The notes below the pieces were generated by a model, which saw only the letters and a program-made list of their open reading frames with translations, did no database searches and was not told the origin of the DNA. Both the position numbers and the translations under genes were made by a program. This document shows, piece after piece, positions 1-13,071 of a stretch of 64,000 nucleotides of DNA (the stretch's first letter is position 1; each line of letters begins with the position of its first letter). Origin of the DNA: Dactylellina haptotyla (lineage: Eukaryota; Ascomycota; Orbiliomycetes; Orbiliales; Orbiliaceae); the NCBI GenBank assembly GCA_031310005.1, contig CM062381.1, positions 496,001-560,000 of the forward strand, written 5' to 3'.

Positions 1-26
1 TTCATGAAGGGAGAATATAAACTTAC

Positions 27-479
27 GTCCAAGCTGATTTGATTCGTGTCTTCCATGCCCAGTCCGACCATAGCCAGACTGTCGCCGACAAGAATGCAAT
101 CAATACCGGCCTGGTCCGCTAATATACCACTGGGGAAGTCATGCGCAGTAATCATAGTAATCTTCTCGCCCTTCTCGTACATCTTACGCAGAGTGTTTAT
201 TGTTACTTTCTTCCTCGTCGACAGGTCGGAAAATGACATGGGGGCGTGCGACGAGGACTTTTGTGTTGTTGTGTGGAATTGCGCGGAGTGCTGTGGCTGG
301 TAAAAGCCCGGCGCACTGTGGCTGTGGCTGGGTCTGGGGCAAGTGGAGCCGGCAACAGCGGCATGTGATGGGGCTAAGAGAATAGAGGCCGGGTGCCGGG
401 CAGCAAAGTGAAGGCTCCTCCTCAGCAGATTACCGCTAGAGGGCCGACATGCTGTACGACTGACCGCTGCAAGGGACAT
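27..479 (-). CDS. panB: 3-methyl-2-oxobutanoate hydroxymethyltransferase (PanB), first exon, partial
   Basis: First exon of ketopantoate hydroxymethyltransferase, the first committed step of pantothenate and CoA synthesis (5,10-methylene-THF plus 2-oxoisovalerate to ketopantoate). The frame read on minus gives the family core: KKVTINTLRKMYEKGEKITM, then TAHDFPSGILADQAGIDCIL and VGDSLAMVGLGMEDT, where VGDSLAMV matches the conserved VGDSLGMV loop. The ATG at 479 opens an 80-residue extension rich in Arg, Ser and Ala (MSLAAVSRTACRPSSGNLLRR...) before a second in-frame ATG at 239. The extension looks like a mitochondrial presequence, and known fungal PanB enzymes are mitochondrial. The exon is 151 codons and ends in phase 0 at a GTAAGT donor whose GT is at 26-25. 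The remainder lies beyond the left edge. Identity is confident; use of the upstream start is inferred. Confidence 0.9.
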
Positions 480-3400
480 TGTGAAAACTCAAGCAGAGAC
501 CGCAGATGGAAAAAAAAAAAAAGTGTTGCTGCAGAGTGGGATATAATCCTTGTGTGATAGGTCTGCTTAAAATCTGGGGTAATCAATTGGAAGGGAAAAG
601 ATTAAAGATTAAAAAGATAAAGGATTGTCGCAAGAGAAAGCAAAGGTGAAATATAAAGGAAAGTAAAAAATTTTCAACCGAGCTTGGCGGATCCTAGCCC
701 AAGGATTCTAAAGGGTCTTTGTATAAAACAATTTATAGGAGTCGAGTAGCCTGCATTTGTAAGGTGTTCGGTGCAGGCACAGGTTAAGGCACAAGTTAAG
801 TTTATAAAATGCGGTTCGGTCGGCGTTTGCTAGCTAATTGGTAAGCTGATCCTGGCCGAGGGAACGCTCGAATTTCAAACGAGAGTTCCTTGCCGCCGCC
901 TGCCCGGCAGGCGAATGACCTCCAGTTGGGCACCGAAAGTGAGGGCAGGAGGATGTGCCTCGGTCCAGGTCAGAAGCCCGACCCAACGGGCATAGTCTGC
1001 GCCGCTTGTCCCGCCTGTGAGCATCAACTGAAACCGCCCGACACACCGAAATGGCTTTCTGACGGCTGTGCTAAATTCGGCCTTTTTCGCCCTCGTCTGT
1101 TGCATTTTGTATCTACAACACATCCTTGCCTAAGCTCTGTTCTCTGCCCTCCCGCTCAACCGACAGGATCCAGTCCAAGAGCTTCCATTTCCCCAAGTTT
1201 TAGACACCCCAATGCATCCCATTAGTTTTTAGCAATAGAATAGAAGGGAGGGTCCATGTTGGGACAACAACAATCTGTTTTTTCGGTCCCTGGAGACCGA
1301 GTTGGTTCGGAATCCGGACGCCGTATGGAGCGCTCGGTAAAGCCGGGCCTTCATGTTCGAGGACCACAATTCAGATAGAGCAAGGGTCAAGCTAACAAGA
1401 GAACAAAGCCATAGACAAGCAAGTCTCCATAAGGATAAATTGTTGAATTATAGTTATATGTATATATCATAATGCAACCCAGTATATAGATTCACAATTT
1501 TTGGCTTTCAAAAAACTCCGCACGTGCAGTTTCACGCTTTCATCCAAAATCTTCAACTTGCTTCCATTCCAAAATCTTATATCTATTAGTAGGCTGAGGA
1601 ATCGCAGAAACTTCATCTCAGAATTTTCGAATATCAAATCATTCCATCTTTATAGATTACAAAAACTAATTGTAAAAAGTCTTTCATGATAGCTAACGTT
1701 GATCCATAGGTGCAGGGTAAATATCGAAATCCTCCATCAAATCAGGCTCAAATTCCCCGTTTTCCGACACTCTGTTCATCATTACTTCCAAGCGCCAGCG
1801 GATATCAAACCTTCTCCAACCATACGACTCCATGATCCAAGTATATGCCGCCGATTAAGCTGCTAAACAAGCAGATTGAAAGCTGTCATCATGCTTGAGT
1901 GCTAGGAAAGCAAATATTTCAAATTAAGAAACTCTATACATAAACACATAATGAAATCTAGCGATGGTAACTTGCGCCGCTTTCTGAGTTATTCAAAGCT
2001 AAATCTACTTCTTCAGGGCGTGGCCTAGGGAAGCGAAAATTTTACAATTAGTTAACGCGTCGAATGAAAGACTGTTTGAAGCATAACGACATGCTGTAAT
2101 ACACATAATTCTTGGAACTCTGCAAGCCAGGGTCGAGATCGTAGCGAATTTGGTGTATCGGATACCCTACGAGAGGGGAAACGATTTGACTGACGTATTT
2201 CATCCAGAACCCCGGAAGTCGCTATTATCGACCGTTACCATCCGGATCCTAGATTTCTCGTTGTATTAGTCCCGCCAAAGGTAAGCTAGGAAAATAACAG
2301 CTACATGCTCAGTGCTCGACTTGCTCCTGAAAGCATCTGTAGTTGACAAATTTCCCATAGGCGAATCTATCGTAAAAGAGGCTGTAAATAAGCAGGTGCG
2401 AGAACGGGCCCTCCAAAAAAGACCAGGTCTCTGCGTAAATAGAATCTGACTGTTGATGCCCCAAGCTGGTTGTTTTTATGATATTCCCCGATTCCCTCAA
2501 CTCATTATAGCTCGTCAGTCTTTGGATCACCGTATTCTACAACTAGACCTAGCCAAAATTCCGTTAAGCGTTTGAAGACCAAACCGGCTTTGACCTCAGC
2601 AAAGTGGGTGGGATTTTGCGAAAACTCATTGTCTGCCGTCGATGTTGGTCGTTCCTGTCGACTGTGGCTTAGAGTTGACGAAGCGCGTGATTTTGGCCTT
2701 TGCGGTTACTATCGCTAGAATATGCTTTGTGTCAGAACCAGCTTCGAGGTTTTAAGTTTGTAAACTAGGTTCTTAATTATAGTAACAAGAGTGTCTTCGA
2801 ATCCAACAACCGCTTTTCGAGTGATTAAAAACACGATATCTTGATGCATGATGCCTCCCGCTCCTATCTACAACAGTTGACATGGAAAACAATGGTTTTT
2901 GATGATATCCTTAATAAGAGCTAATTCAGTTAACAATTACGATTCGATTCGATTTTCTTACCGAATTCGCAATTTGACTGGATGTCTATGAATTCAGTCT
3001 AAATCAAAAGCGGTAATACAACTGCCCAATTCAGAGACAACCTCAAGCAACACATTTTAAGAATCCCATCGCTGGTTGATATCTGAGCCACGCTCTTGAG
3101 TACCAAGGTTCTATTCGCCTCGGGTGAGAAACATTAGGGTTAGCGTCGCGATATATTTGGCAAGGTTGATTTCATTATGTAACACCTATTGGAGTCTAGC
3201 AGAATATTCAATGGGTCCGTCTGTTCTCAAAACTATCACTAAACTCGAGCTAGTCTAGTCTCTTCCTCGGACCCTGTCACTGCCAACGTCGTTGTCGGAT
3301 TTTCAGGGGTATCAACACGGATCCAAACAATAGAGCTACCTGTTCGATTCTCCACCTACCTGCTAGCAGTGTGAACGCGACCAAATATATTCCGTTTTCA

Positions 3401-6400
3401 TATTCCGTGTAACTGAATCCTATGGTTCAATCCAATTGCCCATTGGAATGGAATCTAGCGGATGTCGCGGTTTCTTATTCTCGCGATAGAACTATAGAAC
3501 CCCGATCCCAATTGACGACTGTTGACCTGTTTAACGTTCAGTGGACGAGAGAATCGGACACGAGACGACGGCAATTTTGAAACTCCATAGTTCGCTAGCT
3601 GCGCAGCTAATGTGACAATGGGCAACAATTCTAATTCCACGATAGTACGCGTCGACGGCTGCAATTACTTAGTTTGCCGTATGGAGGTTGGGGTTTGTCG
3701 ACGGCTACACGCAGTTTGCGTGCATTTATTCAACATGTTTACCCCATTCTATTGGGAGAACGATACCTTTTGTCTCGGCGTTAGTGTCTGTCGCTCGGTG
3801 TGTGAAGAGACAGCAGCATAAGCCCTACATGAATCACACGACATGAGTGGGGAGAAATCGGTTGACAGTTGCATTATCACACAGTAGAATTGGTATGGTT
3901 GACCCTCGTTTGCGGGCTCGCATAGTACATTGTCAAGTGATCAAAACGGTACATATGTCTAGTTCTAGGTCTCGAAATCTACCAACCACCGATCTCGTAT
4001 CCCAGATGTACCCAATTGTTCGCGACAGGAAGCCTTTTCCTCAAATAGAGGATATGCGTTCTGCTTCGAAACGTTACTCTGCGTTGCAGGACAAAGCTGA
4101 GTGTGGGGATTTTTGTGTGACGAGAAGGAACACAGGGCGCAGCTCTCCTCTCAAGCGGAACTCTCGGCACCCTGATTTTTGCGGGGAAAGGCAGGAGTAA
4201 CCTAGAAGAAGCTGTATCTCCTTCATATCTGGACAGCGAAGAGAAGAGAGGGTCAATTGTTTAGACTGGAAACCCTCAGCGTCGTGGTTGCCCGATATGA
4301 GAGAAAGAAAAAAAACTTAATCCTCATTGCATCATTCTCGTCATCGTCATACCTTGAGATGCCGTGTCATGGCTTGGTCGCACCCCCACGTACGAGCTCG
4401 AGAGTGCATTTCAATACCACAAAGGGACTTGGGGGAAAGGAATGAGTGGTATGTGTGTTATTTCCCAGCTTAAAAAACCACAGAATTGAACCAAGGGAAC
4501 GAGAGATAATCAAGAATGGAAAATGTCTGCCGACAAACAGCAGATGTCGACATCCTGCATGCATGCATTTCATTTACTAGGCAAACTCTCGCTGCTGAGC
4601 ACTGTGTTCAAAACATATTTCCAATTAGGCTGTTGGCTCTTTTGGATGTTTGTTTGTCGAGGAGCATGTATCAATACATGGTAATAATATCACGACGCGT
4701 CTTATAGGTTGCTACCATCGGTGGCGAGATGCTGGTGACATGTTCAACAGCTGAAGATCCAATACCAATTTTTTGATATTCCCCAAGAGGTGTGCAGATG
4801 GCAGGTAGTTGGGCAATCGTGCACGACTGATGCAGAACCCTGATATCCAATATGAAAATACAAGCTAATACCGCTGCCGATAGCTATAGTGACCCACGTC
4901 CGGCCTCCCCCTTTTGCTCAGACTTGGATCATTGAACATCTGGCGATAGAACATTCGAGGAATGCGTTAATGAGCCTTTAACCACCCCCATCCGGAGGTT
5001 ATAAATCCGGGTTTGGGGATTTCGGGGTATTATTGGTATATCGAGAAAAGTAAAAAAAAGAATTAGAGAAAATCTGGGGCTGCTAGGGGTGGTGGAGCAG
5101 CCACGTATGAAAGGGGACGAAGGTGGACGCCGTTAACATGGCTATAGGTCGCACAACTTTCTAGAAGTGGCAGTTGTAAGCATTATCGCCAGTTCGTAGG
5201 CAAGCTAATAGCTAATAATAATGCCTCATTCTGATGCTACAACTTAATTAGCAGCGAACGAGCTAATCGAAGCTCCATTTTTCACATACATGAAATCCAT
5301 CGGCATAGCTGGATTCCCATGTCAGGGAGCGACTGGAGCATGGGTGTCTGTCTGGTGCTTGGGTGCTTGGGTGTTTGTTTGCCTGTCGGCTGGGTGGGTG
5401 GTGTTGTGTTGTTTCTATTTTGGCTAGCGGCTTCGTGCCCTTCCCGCTCCCGCTTATTGGAAGCGAGATCTGGAACAAACCATTCATTCCTCACATTCCT
5501 GCGACCGCCGCCCCAACGCCGAATGGGACCAGGAAGCTAAGCTGGCCTCTCGCCGTCTCGCCTTCTCTGGGATATCTGATCTTGAAATGCCAGCCTGCTA
5601 AATGGCAACGGCTTCGAAAGGGGAAAGCAAGAAGACATTGGTACCCGTGGCGGGTGAGTATATCCGGAAGCCTTAAGCTTGTGTACCGTCTTCCAACATT
5701 CCGAGCTCATTACCAACATACTCTACACCCTCCCAGTGGCTCTTCTAGACTCCTCGTTGAGACGTAATGCATTGGACAAAGCATGGTTGCACCAAATGTT
5801 TGACGTATCGGCAGCAGAGTCGGTATCTCGAGGTACCGGCGAACGTTCACCCTGAAATGAAGACACGGTGATGACTGAAGGGCGCATGCTGTAAGGAGCT
5901 GTTCCCGTTGCCTTCTCTTTCCGCTGCCGCCGTTCAAGCAGGTCATCCTGCGCAAACTGCAGGCTTAACAGGCAGACTGGTCGAGTCTGAGGTTGAGACA
6001 TTGTGAGCTGGTGCAGCTATAATATCACGCCCATGAGCATCATCAAGGACCAGCTGGCAAAGAGCATCCCGATGATATGATATGATACCTCCCTTTTTTC
6101 TTTTCTTTTCGATGAAGGAAGGAACGAAAGAAGGCTGTGAAACAGGAGGGACGCCGTTGCTGATGTCAATGGATCGGGGCATCGGCTCTCGGAACCTGCC
6201 TGGAAATTATATGCCTCCGAACACTTGTATGAAACGCGAAGAAGGCGTCGCGATGATCGTCCTTAGTAATTGGAATTATGGCTCGGGTGCTGCTCGCACA
6301 CTCCAGCTGCTATGAACGAGCCAACTGCCTGTGAAGAGGTACCTTGGACCCCCCCTGTCCTCGAGTTCATGCGAATGCAAATGTAACGGAGCCACTGGGT

Positions 6401-8896
6401 CTCATTAAAAGAGGAAAAGTCAAACCACCAACAACCAATGAGATCGCAGGTGTACCCTTTCCTTGTTCACCTGACACTTTTCGCCCAAGATGCGGAAAAA
6501 GGTGGGAAAACATGCTGATTACCCAGAAATACCAAGTTCACAGCAAGTCTAAGCTCAGGCTCGCCTCACTTTTTGGGCCGAGCGAACCCTTTTTTGCTGA
6601 CCGGATTTCCACAATTAGCTTTTCTGCCAGGCTTCCGGGCACTCAGGGCAGCGCTCTCCAACTATTAACAGGCCGCCACGTCGTCCAGCGAGTTGAATCG
6701 GGCCTATAGGATCTCGATCAGCGAACCACGCATTGAGACAGCATCCAGTCCCTGGAGTGTGTTGCATCCCACGAAAGAAAAAACCTGATACCTTGATCAG
6801 AAAGAAATTTGCAAGCAGATAGAATTGCCTGTTGGGACTAGAAACGCCGATATTTCGCTGGTGGTTTATCCGAATTACCTCCACGGGCTTAGGCTGGCCG
6901 TCAACTGAGGCATCTGGGATATCAATTGGCTACGCTATTACTAATTCAAGTATTTGTCCTAGTGGTATTGAGCCAAAATGAGTGCAGAAAAGAAATAAAT
7001 GCTCCTGCGCCTTCCATTGTTAGGAGACCTGACAGCTGTGATAATGCTGTAGTGGCAACGAATTATTGGATCGCAAGAGTACGAAACGAACAAATGCAAT
7101 TAATTGCCTTGGGGTATGGATTGGGCAGTACGCAGTGCGATCTTACGAGGACACGGCCGGCAAGTGAGCTTTGAGCCATAAGTACCCGACGAGATAGAAA
7201 GGCGGCGCAAACAACACCTCGAGCTTTCTCCGTCGCGTTACGCACACCGTGTGATGAATCTGGCGTCGTGAATTGGGGAAGCTTGAGAAGAACTCGTGCT
7301 AGGTTCTGCCCTTTCGCCTTGTTGAGATCGGAGTTGGCGATCAAGGTACATTACATCCGGCGAACTCTGTCCCCTGGTCAGTCCACTTTGAGGAGAGATA
7401 CATGCGATAGCTGCGACTTTCTTAGGCAGTGACAAGTCCAAGCTCGTGGGTGTGGGTTTGCTCCCCCACAAATACCAAGCTGGACCATTCCTGGCTTGGT
7501 CACCCTTGGTGCGCTCCTCAAAAAGCCAACCTCACTTTGCCGAAATTGGGTGGTTGATACATGTCGACAGCACAGCGAACCTCTCAGCTAGCCAACATCT
7601 TTTTGGGTGCCCCCCTCCCATGGGACTGGCAGAATACACAAGTGACCTCTCACTCACCCATTTTTTTTTTCTTTTCTGCTAGCGGGCAGTAAGAACAAGG
7701 CGTGAGGAAGAAGCGAGGACGGGGTCAGCGAGTAAAGAGGAGGTACCTCTATGCTCCCTCCCAGCGCACACTTTATGCAGCACTATGTGTACAATGTGCA
7801 GGTAAAAGCTACTGACAGGTAGGACCGGCCACTCAGCTCGAGTTTCTTTTCTCGCCCTCGTCTCTTTCTCTCCTCGTCTCCCTCTGCCTTTTCGCCGTCT
7901 CTCCACACTTTTCCTGCTGTTCCCGCGCAACAGCAGACACGCAGAGTGGTATACGCCCACCACCCACACCATTTCCCTTTTCTTAGTATACTCCTCGCAC
8001 CTTTTCTCCCTCCCTCTTCTTTTTCTTCCCTCCTTCTTCTCCCGCTCGCTTCACCAACAGCTGGCGTTGTCTTGGATCACACATACAGAACATCCTCTAT
8101 CAAAAGAAGAATTTTCACCATTTCGAATTCGGGCAGCCTCGTTGCATCTCCATTTTCGAAGGAAAGAAAAAAGAATCAAAAACCTGTCCTCGCTTAGGAA
8201 TCCCTACGAAGGCAGCGGTTTTCTCGAATTTACGAGACGACGATTACCCTCTCTTTCCGATCGAATATTTGTTGGCAAATACCCATTCGAAGAAAGTGCG
8301 GAGAAGTTACAGCAAGCTCGCTATAACCAGGCCTCCCTCCTCTCACTTCTCCTCCTCCTCCTCCTCCTCCTCCTCCTCCTCCCTCCCTCTTCTCCTCATC
8401 TCTTCCTCCCTCTTTTATCCTAAACCACCACCGCCTATTCCCTTTATTATCAACCTCCGCCCTTCCTCCCGACAACTCTCATTCCGGATCGCTCGCCCTG
8501 TCTAGTGTGTGTGTGTTGGTCGTTTAGCTCCTCCAACCCTCGAAACAGAAAGATGTCTGGTTAATAGGTCTTGATATTGTAGCATCATACCCATTCCTTT
8601 CCACGCTCTTTCTGTGTGTCTATATATATATACATATACTGCATATACCCTTGGCTGCTTTTTCTCTGTCTGCTTTCTCTTTCCAACACCCTAATATTTT
8701 CTTTCTCGCTGGTAGGGAAAAGAGTAAAAGTTGCTTGAGCTTGAACTTGACCAGGGACACAACTGAATAAGCAGGGGAGCACTATCGATTAGAGAAAGAG
8801 AGGAGAAGGAAACACAACCAACACGGACACCCGCCGACCTCAAAGTATCAGATATTTTATTAGAGACTCCGGTTGTTACCAACTGAAACCGCAAAC
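480..8896. other. Gene-poor region with pyrimidine-rich leader at its right end
   Basis: No convincing coding region is visible over more than 8 kb on either strand; open frames are short, lack family motifs and often begin with TTG or GTG. The left end should hold the panB promoter. About 1.4-3.6 kb is AT-richer and featureless. From about 7.6 kb the plus strand becomes strongly CT-rich, including a run of about eleven CTC triplets near 8349-8382 and a TATATATA stretch near 8623-8632, as expected for the promoter and long 5' leader of the gene starting at 8897. Small exons of a spliced gene cannot be excluded by eye. Confidence 0.5.
8349..8382 (+). repeat. (CTC)n microsatellite in CT-rich leader
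   Basis: An uninterrupted run of about eleven CTC triplets lies about 0.5 kb upstream of the start codon at 8897, inside a longer pyrimidine tract. CT-rich tracts near fungal transcription starts are common; no specific function is claimed. Confidence 0.85.
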
Positions 8897-10888
8897 ATGA
8901 TGAGCGCCAAGGTAGCTATGGTCGAGGACTACGACTCCCAAGTCCAAGAAGTCGTACCCTCGTCGAGAATCCAGGCTTTCAAGAAGAGACAATCCGGACT
9001 GGCCTCAGTCACAAACTACTCCGACGCTGGCACTGTCGACTCCGGGTACTCGTCGAATTCCGCACCAAATGGCCAAGAGCACGACGAGATTTTCCCAGAG
9101 AACGACGGTTCCAACAGACACACACCTCAAAGCGATCTTTCCGACTCCAATATTTCTGAACGTACACCTGTCAACCGTCCGCTCAGTTTGGAATCGGAAG
9201 GCCGCCAGTCGAGAGCATCTAATCCCCATCGTTCATCTGGGAAGTATGCATTCGTGCCGGGTTTTAACCGAATCGAACGTGTCGACCGACCGTTGAGTCG
9301 TTCCACAAGCAAGAGCGAGCGAGCTGGCAGAGCTTCTCCTGCTATCCGACCGGCGGATGCTGATGATTGCGACTGTCCTCATTGCGCTAAGGCTTCCTCA
9401 AGCGCTCAACCCTCGCCTTCCATCCCGCCACCCGACGCCGGCCTGGAATCAAACTGGACTTTGGATATGACCAACAGTCTTCCATCTTATAATACCGACC
9501 CGTTAGATTATAACTCTGGTGTCCTCTCTAGCTCTCCAGGCAAAACTCGCCTCGGAAGAGAGAGTAACGGCTTTTTTGAAACATTCCCATCTTCATCCAA
9601 CGCAAGTGGAACTGGTCGACCTTCGAGTCTCCTCTCAAGCTCGAATCCGTTGGCAAGGTTGAGCACGTCGTATGAGTACACCGCATCCCCAAGCGCCTAT
9701 ACCCCTCATTCGACTCTCAACAACCCGCTATTATCGCCACCTCCATATCTTGGTGTTGATGATGCTTGGATGCCACCCTCAACACCTACCTCGTTACGAG
9801 GCCGTGACCCAACAAATGACTACCCTTACTCAGATACTAATGATTATCTGTACGGTAATGGTTCGGGGGCTTTCTCCGCCACTGGTGGAAACCACACCGG
9901 CTATGACCTCCCACCACGATCTGCCTCTGTGCAACCGACCGGTTTAAGAAACAGGCCTCGAAGCAGTACTTATCATGTTGACTACCCAATGGGACCCCCT
10001 ACTCGTAGGACATCTAAGCCACCTGCACCAAAGAGGATACACTCTACCAGCTATGACGGTCGATACGACAACTCGATTCAATATCCTGGATACGACACCC
10101 CGTATGACCCTGCTGCTGCTGCCCCCGGAGAAGATTTCCATGCTCCTGCACCTCCTATCAATCGCCGTCTCAGCCGTGCCGGACCGGGGGCTCTTCCACC
10201 TTTGGACATCACCCGCGCCACTTCGGTGCCTCCAGCCGACAACTATGTTGCCGGTCTTGAAAGGGCGCGACGTATGACAAGCATCACACCACAACCTTTA
10301 GCGATCGCCAACAGGGAACGAAATCGCCGCGGAAGCAACGCATCCTCTGGACTCTCGTCTTCCGCTTCGAGAAGAGCCCATGAAGCTCGGATGGCCGAGA
10401 TGATCGACTCTGTTAAGGTTGAACCCAGACCTGAACTTGCTCTCACCAAGCGAGACTCTACGGGCGGTGCCATCGTCAAACATGGTTATAACCCAGCTGA
10501 ATATGATTACGCTGCTGACGCACCCTACGGCGGCGGATACGAGTATCCCTATGATGGCAGTGGTATGGAACTAGCTCCTTACCACCACGAAGACTATGAG
10601 CAAGATGCGCTTGTACTGAGTGGACACAGCGAGAACTTTTCTTCGAACAGATATGGCCTACCACCCAAGTTACACTATGCCGGCGGGGATCCCTTACACC
10701 GTTCCCTACGTATGAATTCCGACAGACGCAGAAGCATGCACCGACGATTGAGCGATTATCAGCACGCTTCCGATCCTTACGGGCATGCCAACGATCTGGA
10801 AGAGCTACGTCAGCTAACTAAGAGCCGGAACTCTGGGCTCGACAGGCGGTTACCTCCTGGCCCTGCTTACATTGAGGACGGTTTCTAA
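8897..10888 (+). CDS. Large Ser/Pro/Tyr-rich disordered protein, 663 aa, unknown function
   Basis: A single uninterrupted frame from ATG 8897 (immediately followed by a second ATG at 8900) to TAA 10886-10888. The product has no recognisable enzymatic domain and looks mostly disordered: long Ser/Asn/Pro stretches, many Tyr-Asp-Pro motifs and repeated RRxS sites that suit basophilic kinases. One short island stands out, the Cys/His group DDCDCPHCAK near residue 155, which could bind a metal. The C-terminus is basic then acidic (DRRRSMHRRLSDYQHASD, ending AYIEDGF). The long pyrimidine-rich leader and long T-rich downstream region resemble those of fungal regulatory genes, but this is suggestive only. 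I do not recognise the family. That it is coding is supported by length and codon-like composition. Confidence 0.85.
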   Translation: MMSAKVAMVEDYDSQVQEVVPSSRIQAFKKRQSGLASVTNYSDAGTVDSGYSSNSAPNGQEHDEIFPENDGSNRHTPQSDLSDSNISERTPVNRPLSLESEGRQSRASNPHRSSGKYAFVPGFNRIERVDRPLSRSTSKSERAGRASPAIRPADADDCDCPHCAKASSSAQPSPSIPPPDAGLESNWTLDMTNSLPSYNTDPLDYNSGVLSSSPGKTRLGRESNGFFETFPSSSNASGTGRPSSLLSSSNPLARLSTSYEYTASPSAYTPHSTLNNPLLSPPPYLGVDDAWMPPSTPTSLRGRDPTNDYPYSDTNDYLYGNGSGAFSATGGNHTGYDLPPRSASVQPTGLRNRPRSSTYHVDYPMGPPTRRTSKPPAPKRIHSTSYDGRYDNSIQYPGYDTPYDPAAAAPGEDFHAPAPPINRRLSRAGPGALPPLDITRATSVPPADNYVAGLERARRMTSITPQPLAIANRERNRRGSNASSGLSSSASRRAHEARMAEMIDSVKVEPRPELALTKRDSTGGAIVKHGYNPAEYDYAADAPYGGGYEYPYDGSGMELAPYHHEDYEQDALVLSGHSENFSSNRYGLPPKLHYAGGDPLHRSLRMNSDRRRSMHRRLSDYQHASDPYGHANDLEELRQLTKSRNSGLDRRLPPGPAYIEDGF

Positions 10889-13071
10889 TTGACTTGCTCG
10901 TTAGCTTCTATTTTTCTCCTTGCCGCAATTCGTGTTTACTCGCCCATTGTTGCATATATTTTTTCCCCTGAGGAACACCTTCATTCTTCTCACTTCTATC
11001 GCTCTGGCAGACTTCTAGTCCCTCCTCTTCTCATCACTACTGTTAACACTATTCGATCTCATCCAACGGATGATCTCTCGCCTCGACACACGAGTTAATT
11101 TGCACAATATTATGACGAACTCTACTTTTGCTTTTTCGATTTGCTCTTCTCTTCATCTCTATATATACATACATATATATATTTCTACGACGGTTAATGT
11201 TTTTTGAAAGGGAGTGGTTTTAAGGATAATCGGTGTTTTATTTTGGAGCGGAGTTTGAAAGCGAAAACGAAGAAAGGTTTTCGCTTCCCGTCGCACTGTT
11301 GCGAAGTATTTTGGATTTTTATTGTTTGCTTTTCAAAGAATACTACAAATCTCTTTTCGTCTATTGTATCTTTCTTTGCTATTACCCTTGAATTCCTATT
11401 TGATATTTATTGTTTCTCTGGTGTGGTTGTTTCTGTTGCGATTTAATATTGATGTCTACTTCAACCTATCCTTCATGGAAGCACGGCATACCTCACAGCC
11501 TCGCCACCTTTACGCATTCTCTGTATTTTCTTTGCGGCTACAAAAAACAACTTGTCTTTTTCATGTTTTAATTGGAACATCCGAGTTAATGAGGACTGGT
11601 GACGTCAGATTCACATCGCGGTCACTCAAGTCACTCGAGGGGGGAATAGCTAGCCTATACGGACTTGGTAGCTGACATTACCGCTAGCAGCAGCCTTCAG
11701 GTAGATCCCTCCTCTCCTTAAAAAATAGCACTCTCCTACGGGATTGTCTTCTGAATACTTAGTCTTATTTTTCTGCTACTCTGCGCACTCTTCCGCTTCT
11801 CCTTTTCTCCTTCTTTCATATGTGATGTCCTAAAAGATGTTGATTTCTCTCCTGCGTGCTTGGTGATATTCCCCTCTTGTGATGTTGAATCGGTGGTCTC
11901 ATTCCGTTCCTTGCATGCGACTGATCCTTCTCCTACCGTTTATTTTCTACTCGCCCCGAAAACGTACTTGATTTCTTCTTCGTCTTTCGAAAAAGCCGTG
12001 CTTCTATTGATACCGGTAATACTTACTCCTTTCCTCCTTATTCCGACCGCCCTGATTTTCGAGATCCTGCCTTTCCTAGCCTTTGCCAAATTCAGTTCTT
12101 TGACAGCTGTCAGATTCTTGAAATATTTCTCATGATTTCGCACGTCTTGATCGCCTGCTTTTTTTGCAATTATAGTACAACACTGTACTAACTGCCTGCG
12201 TGATATTTTCGACCCTTTCTTATGGCCTCCTCTCTTCCTCCTATCCTCTGGGAACCGCAAGATCCTTCGTGCGATGCAGTTGCGGGTCTGAGTGATCTCG
12301 CCACCAGGCCGCTCTCGTTGCCAGGATCATAAGACATTTCCCACTTCCTCCATCTTAACTCCTCCGCCTCACTCTCGCAAATGCTTTTTTTTGAACTCAA
12401 CTTTGCAATTTCCTGCTTGCCGTATCTAAGCTGTATGATTTTAGTGATGTGGCTGCTGAATTCTTTCTTTCTTGCTCCCTCCTTTCTTCGTTTCCTGCTT
12501 GTTCTGGTCTCCTCTACCTGATTATAAATTCACCGCCTTTATTGTTTTTTACGCCATTCCAGCCGTTCGTTACCGTGAAGCCGACATTTAGTTATACGAA
12601 TGTTTCTCCGTTCGTAATCTGACATGTTTGTTTTTCTTCTTCTGATGAATTCCTTTTTGTGCCGTATGGGTTTAATATATACTACTATATTGTTTTGTAT
12701 ATTTTTTTCTACTTGGCTGTATATGATTCCCATGTAGCTTCGTGACGGTGAGAGGTTACTTTACTAGCTTATTATGGATATTGAATTGTCTCATATTGGA
12801 GGGACGTAAGGGAGTCTTTGTAAACTCGTAATGGGGAATAGTTTATAATAATTACGCCACGGGAATCGGAATGCTCTTGTCAGTGATCATTATTGATGAA
12901 AATAACGGGCGTAACGCTCGCGACATATTTGGTCATTCTATATGTACACGTCTATATATACAATGCTCTTCCGAGCAATAAATAGATCTCAACATCATTG
13001 ACGCTAGCTGTGGTACCGTGAGCTTCGTTTCGGTCTTCCAACGTAGGGCTTTGATGCGAATGGCTCCCAAC
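10889..13071. other. T-rich downstream region between convergent genes
   Basis: About 2.2 kb separates the stop of the 663-aa gene from the stop of mL60 on the other strand. The plus strand is T/C-rich over 10.9-12.6 kb, so open frames on minus are Lys/Arg-rich and not credible. A consensus AATAAA lies on plus at 12977-12982, more than 2 kb past the stop codon. It could end an unusually long 3' UTR or a separate non-coding transcript. No gene is supported. Confidence 0.5.

Noticed and set aside
890-1225. 111-codon Pro/Cys-rich frame on plus, with overlapping minus frames
   Set aside because: Starts are non-ATG or poorly placed, frames on both strands compete, and no known family is suggested.
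3847-4200. 117-codon frame on plus
   Set aside because: Begins with GTG, has no family motif, and the surrounding region shows no splice structure.
5723-6182. Overlapping minus frames of 79-92 codons with a true ATG at 6001
   Set aside because: No motif and no consistent splice pattern; the region fits ordinary intergenic DNA.
11940-12260. 106-codon Lys/Arg-rich frame on minus
   Set aside because: Begins at TTG, lies opposite a T/C-rich tract that forces basic codons, and shows no ribosomal or nuclear protein motif despite its basic look.
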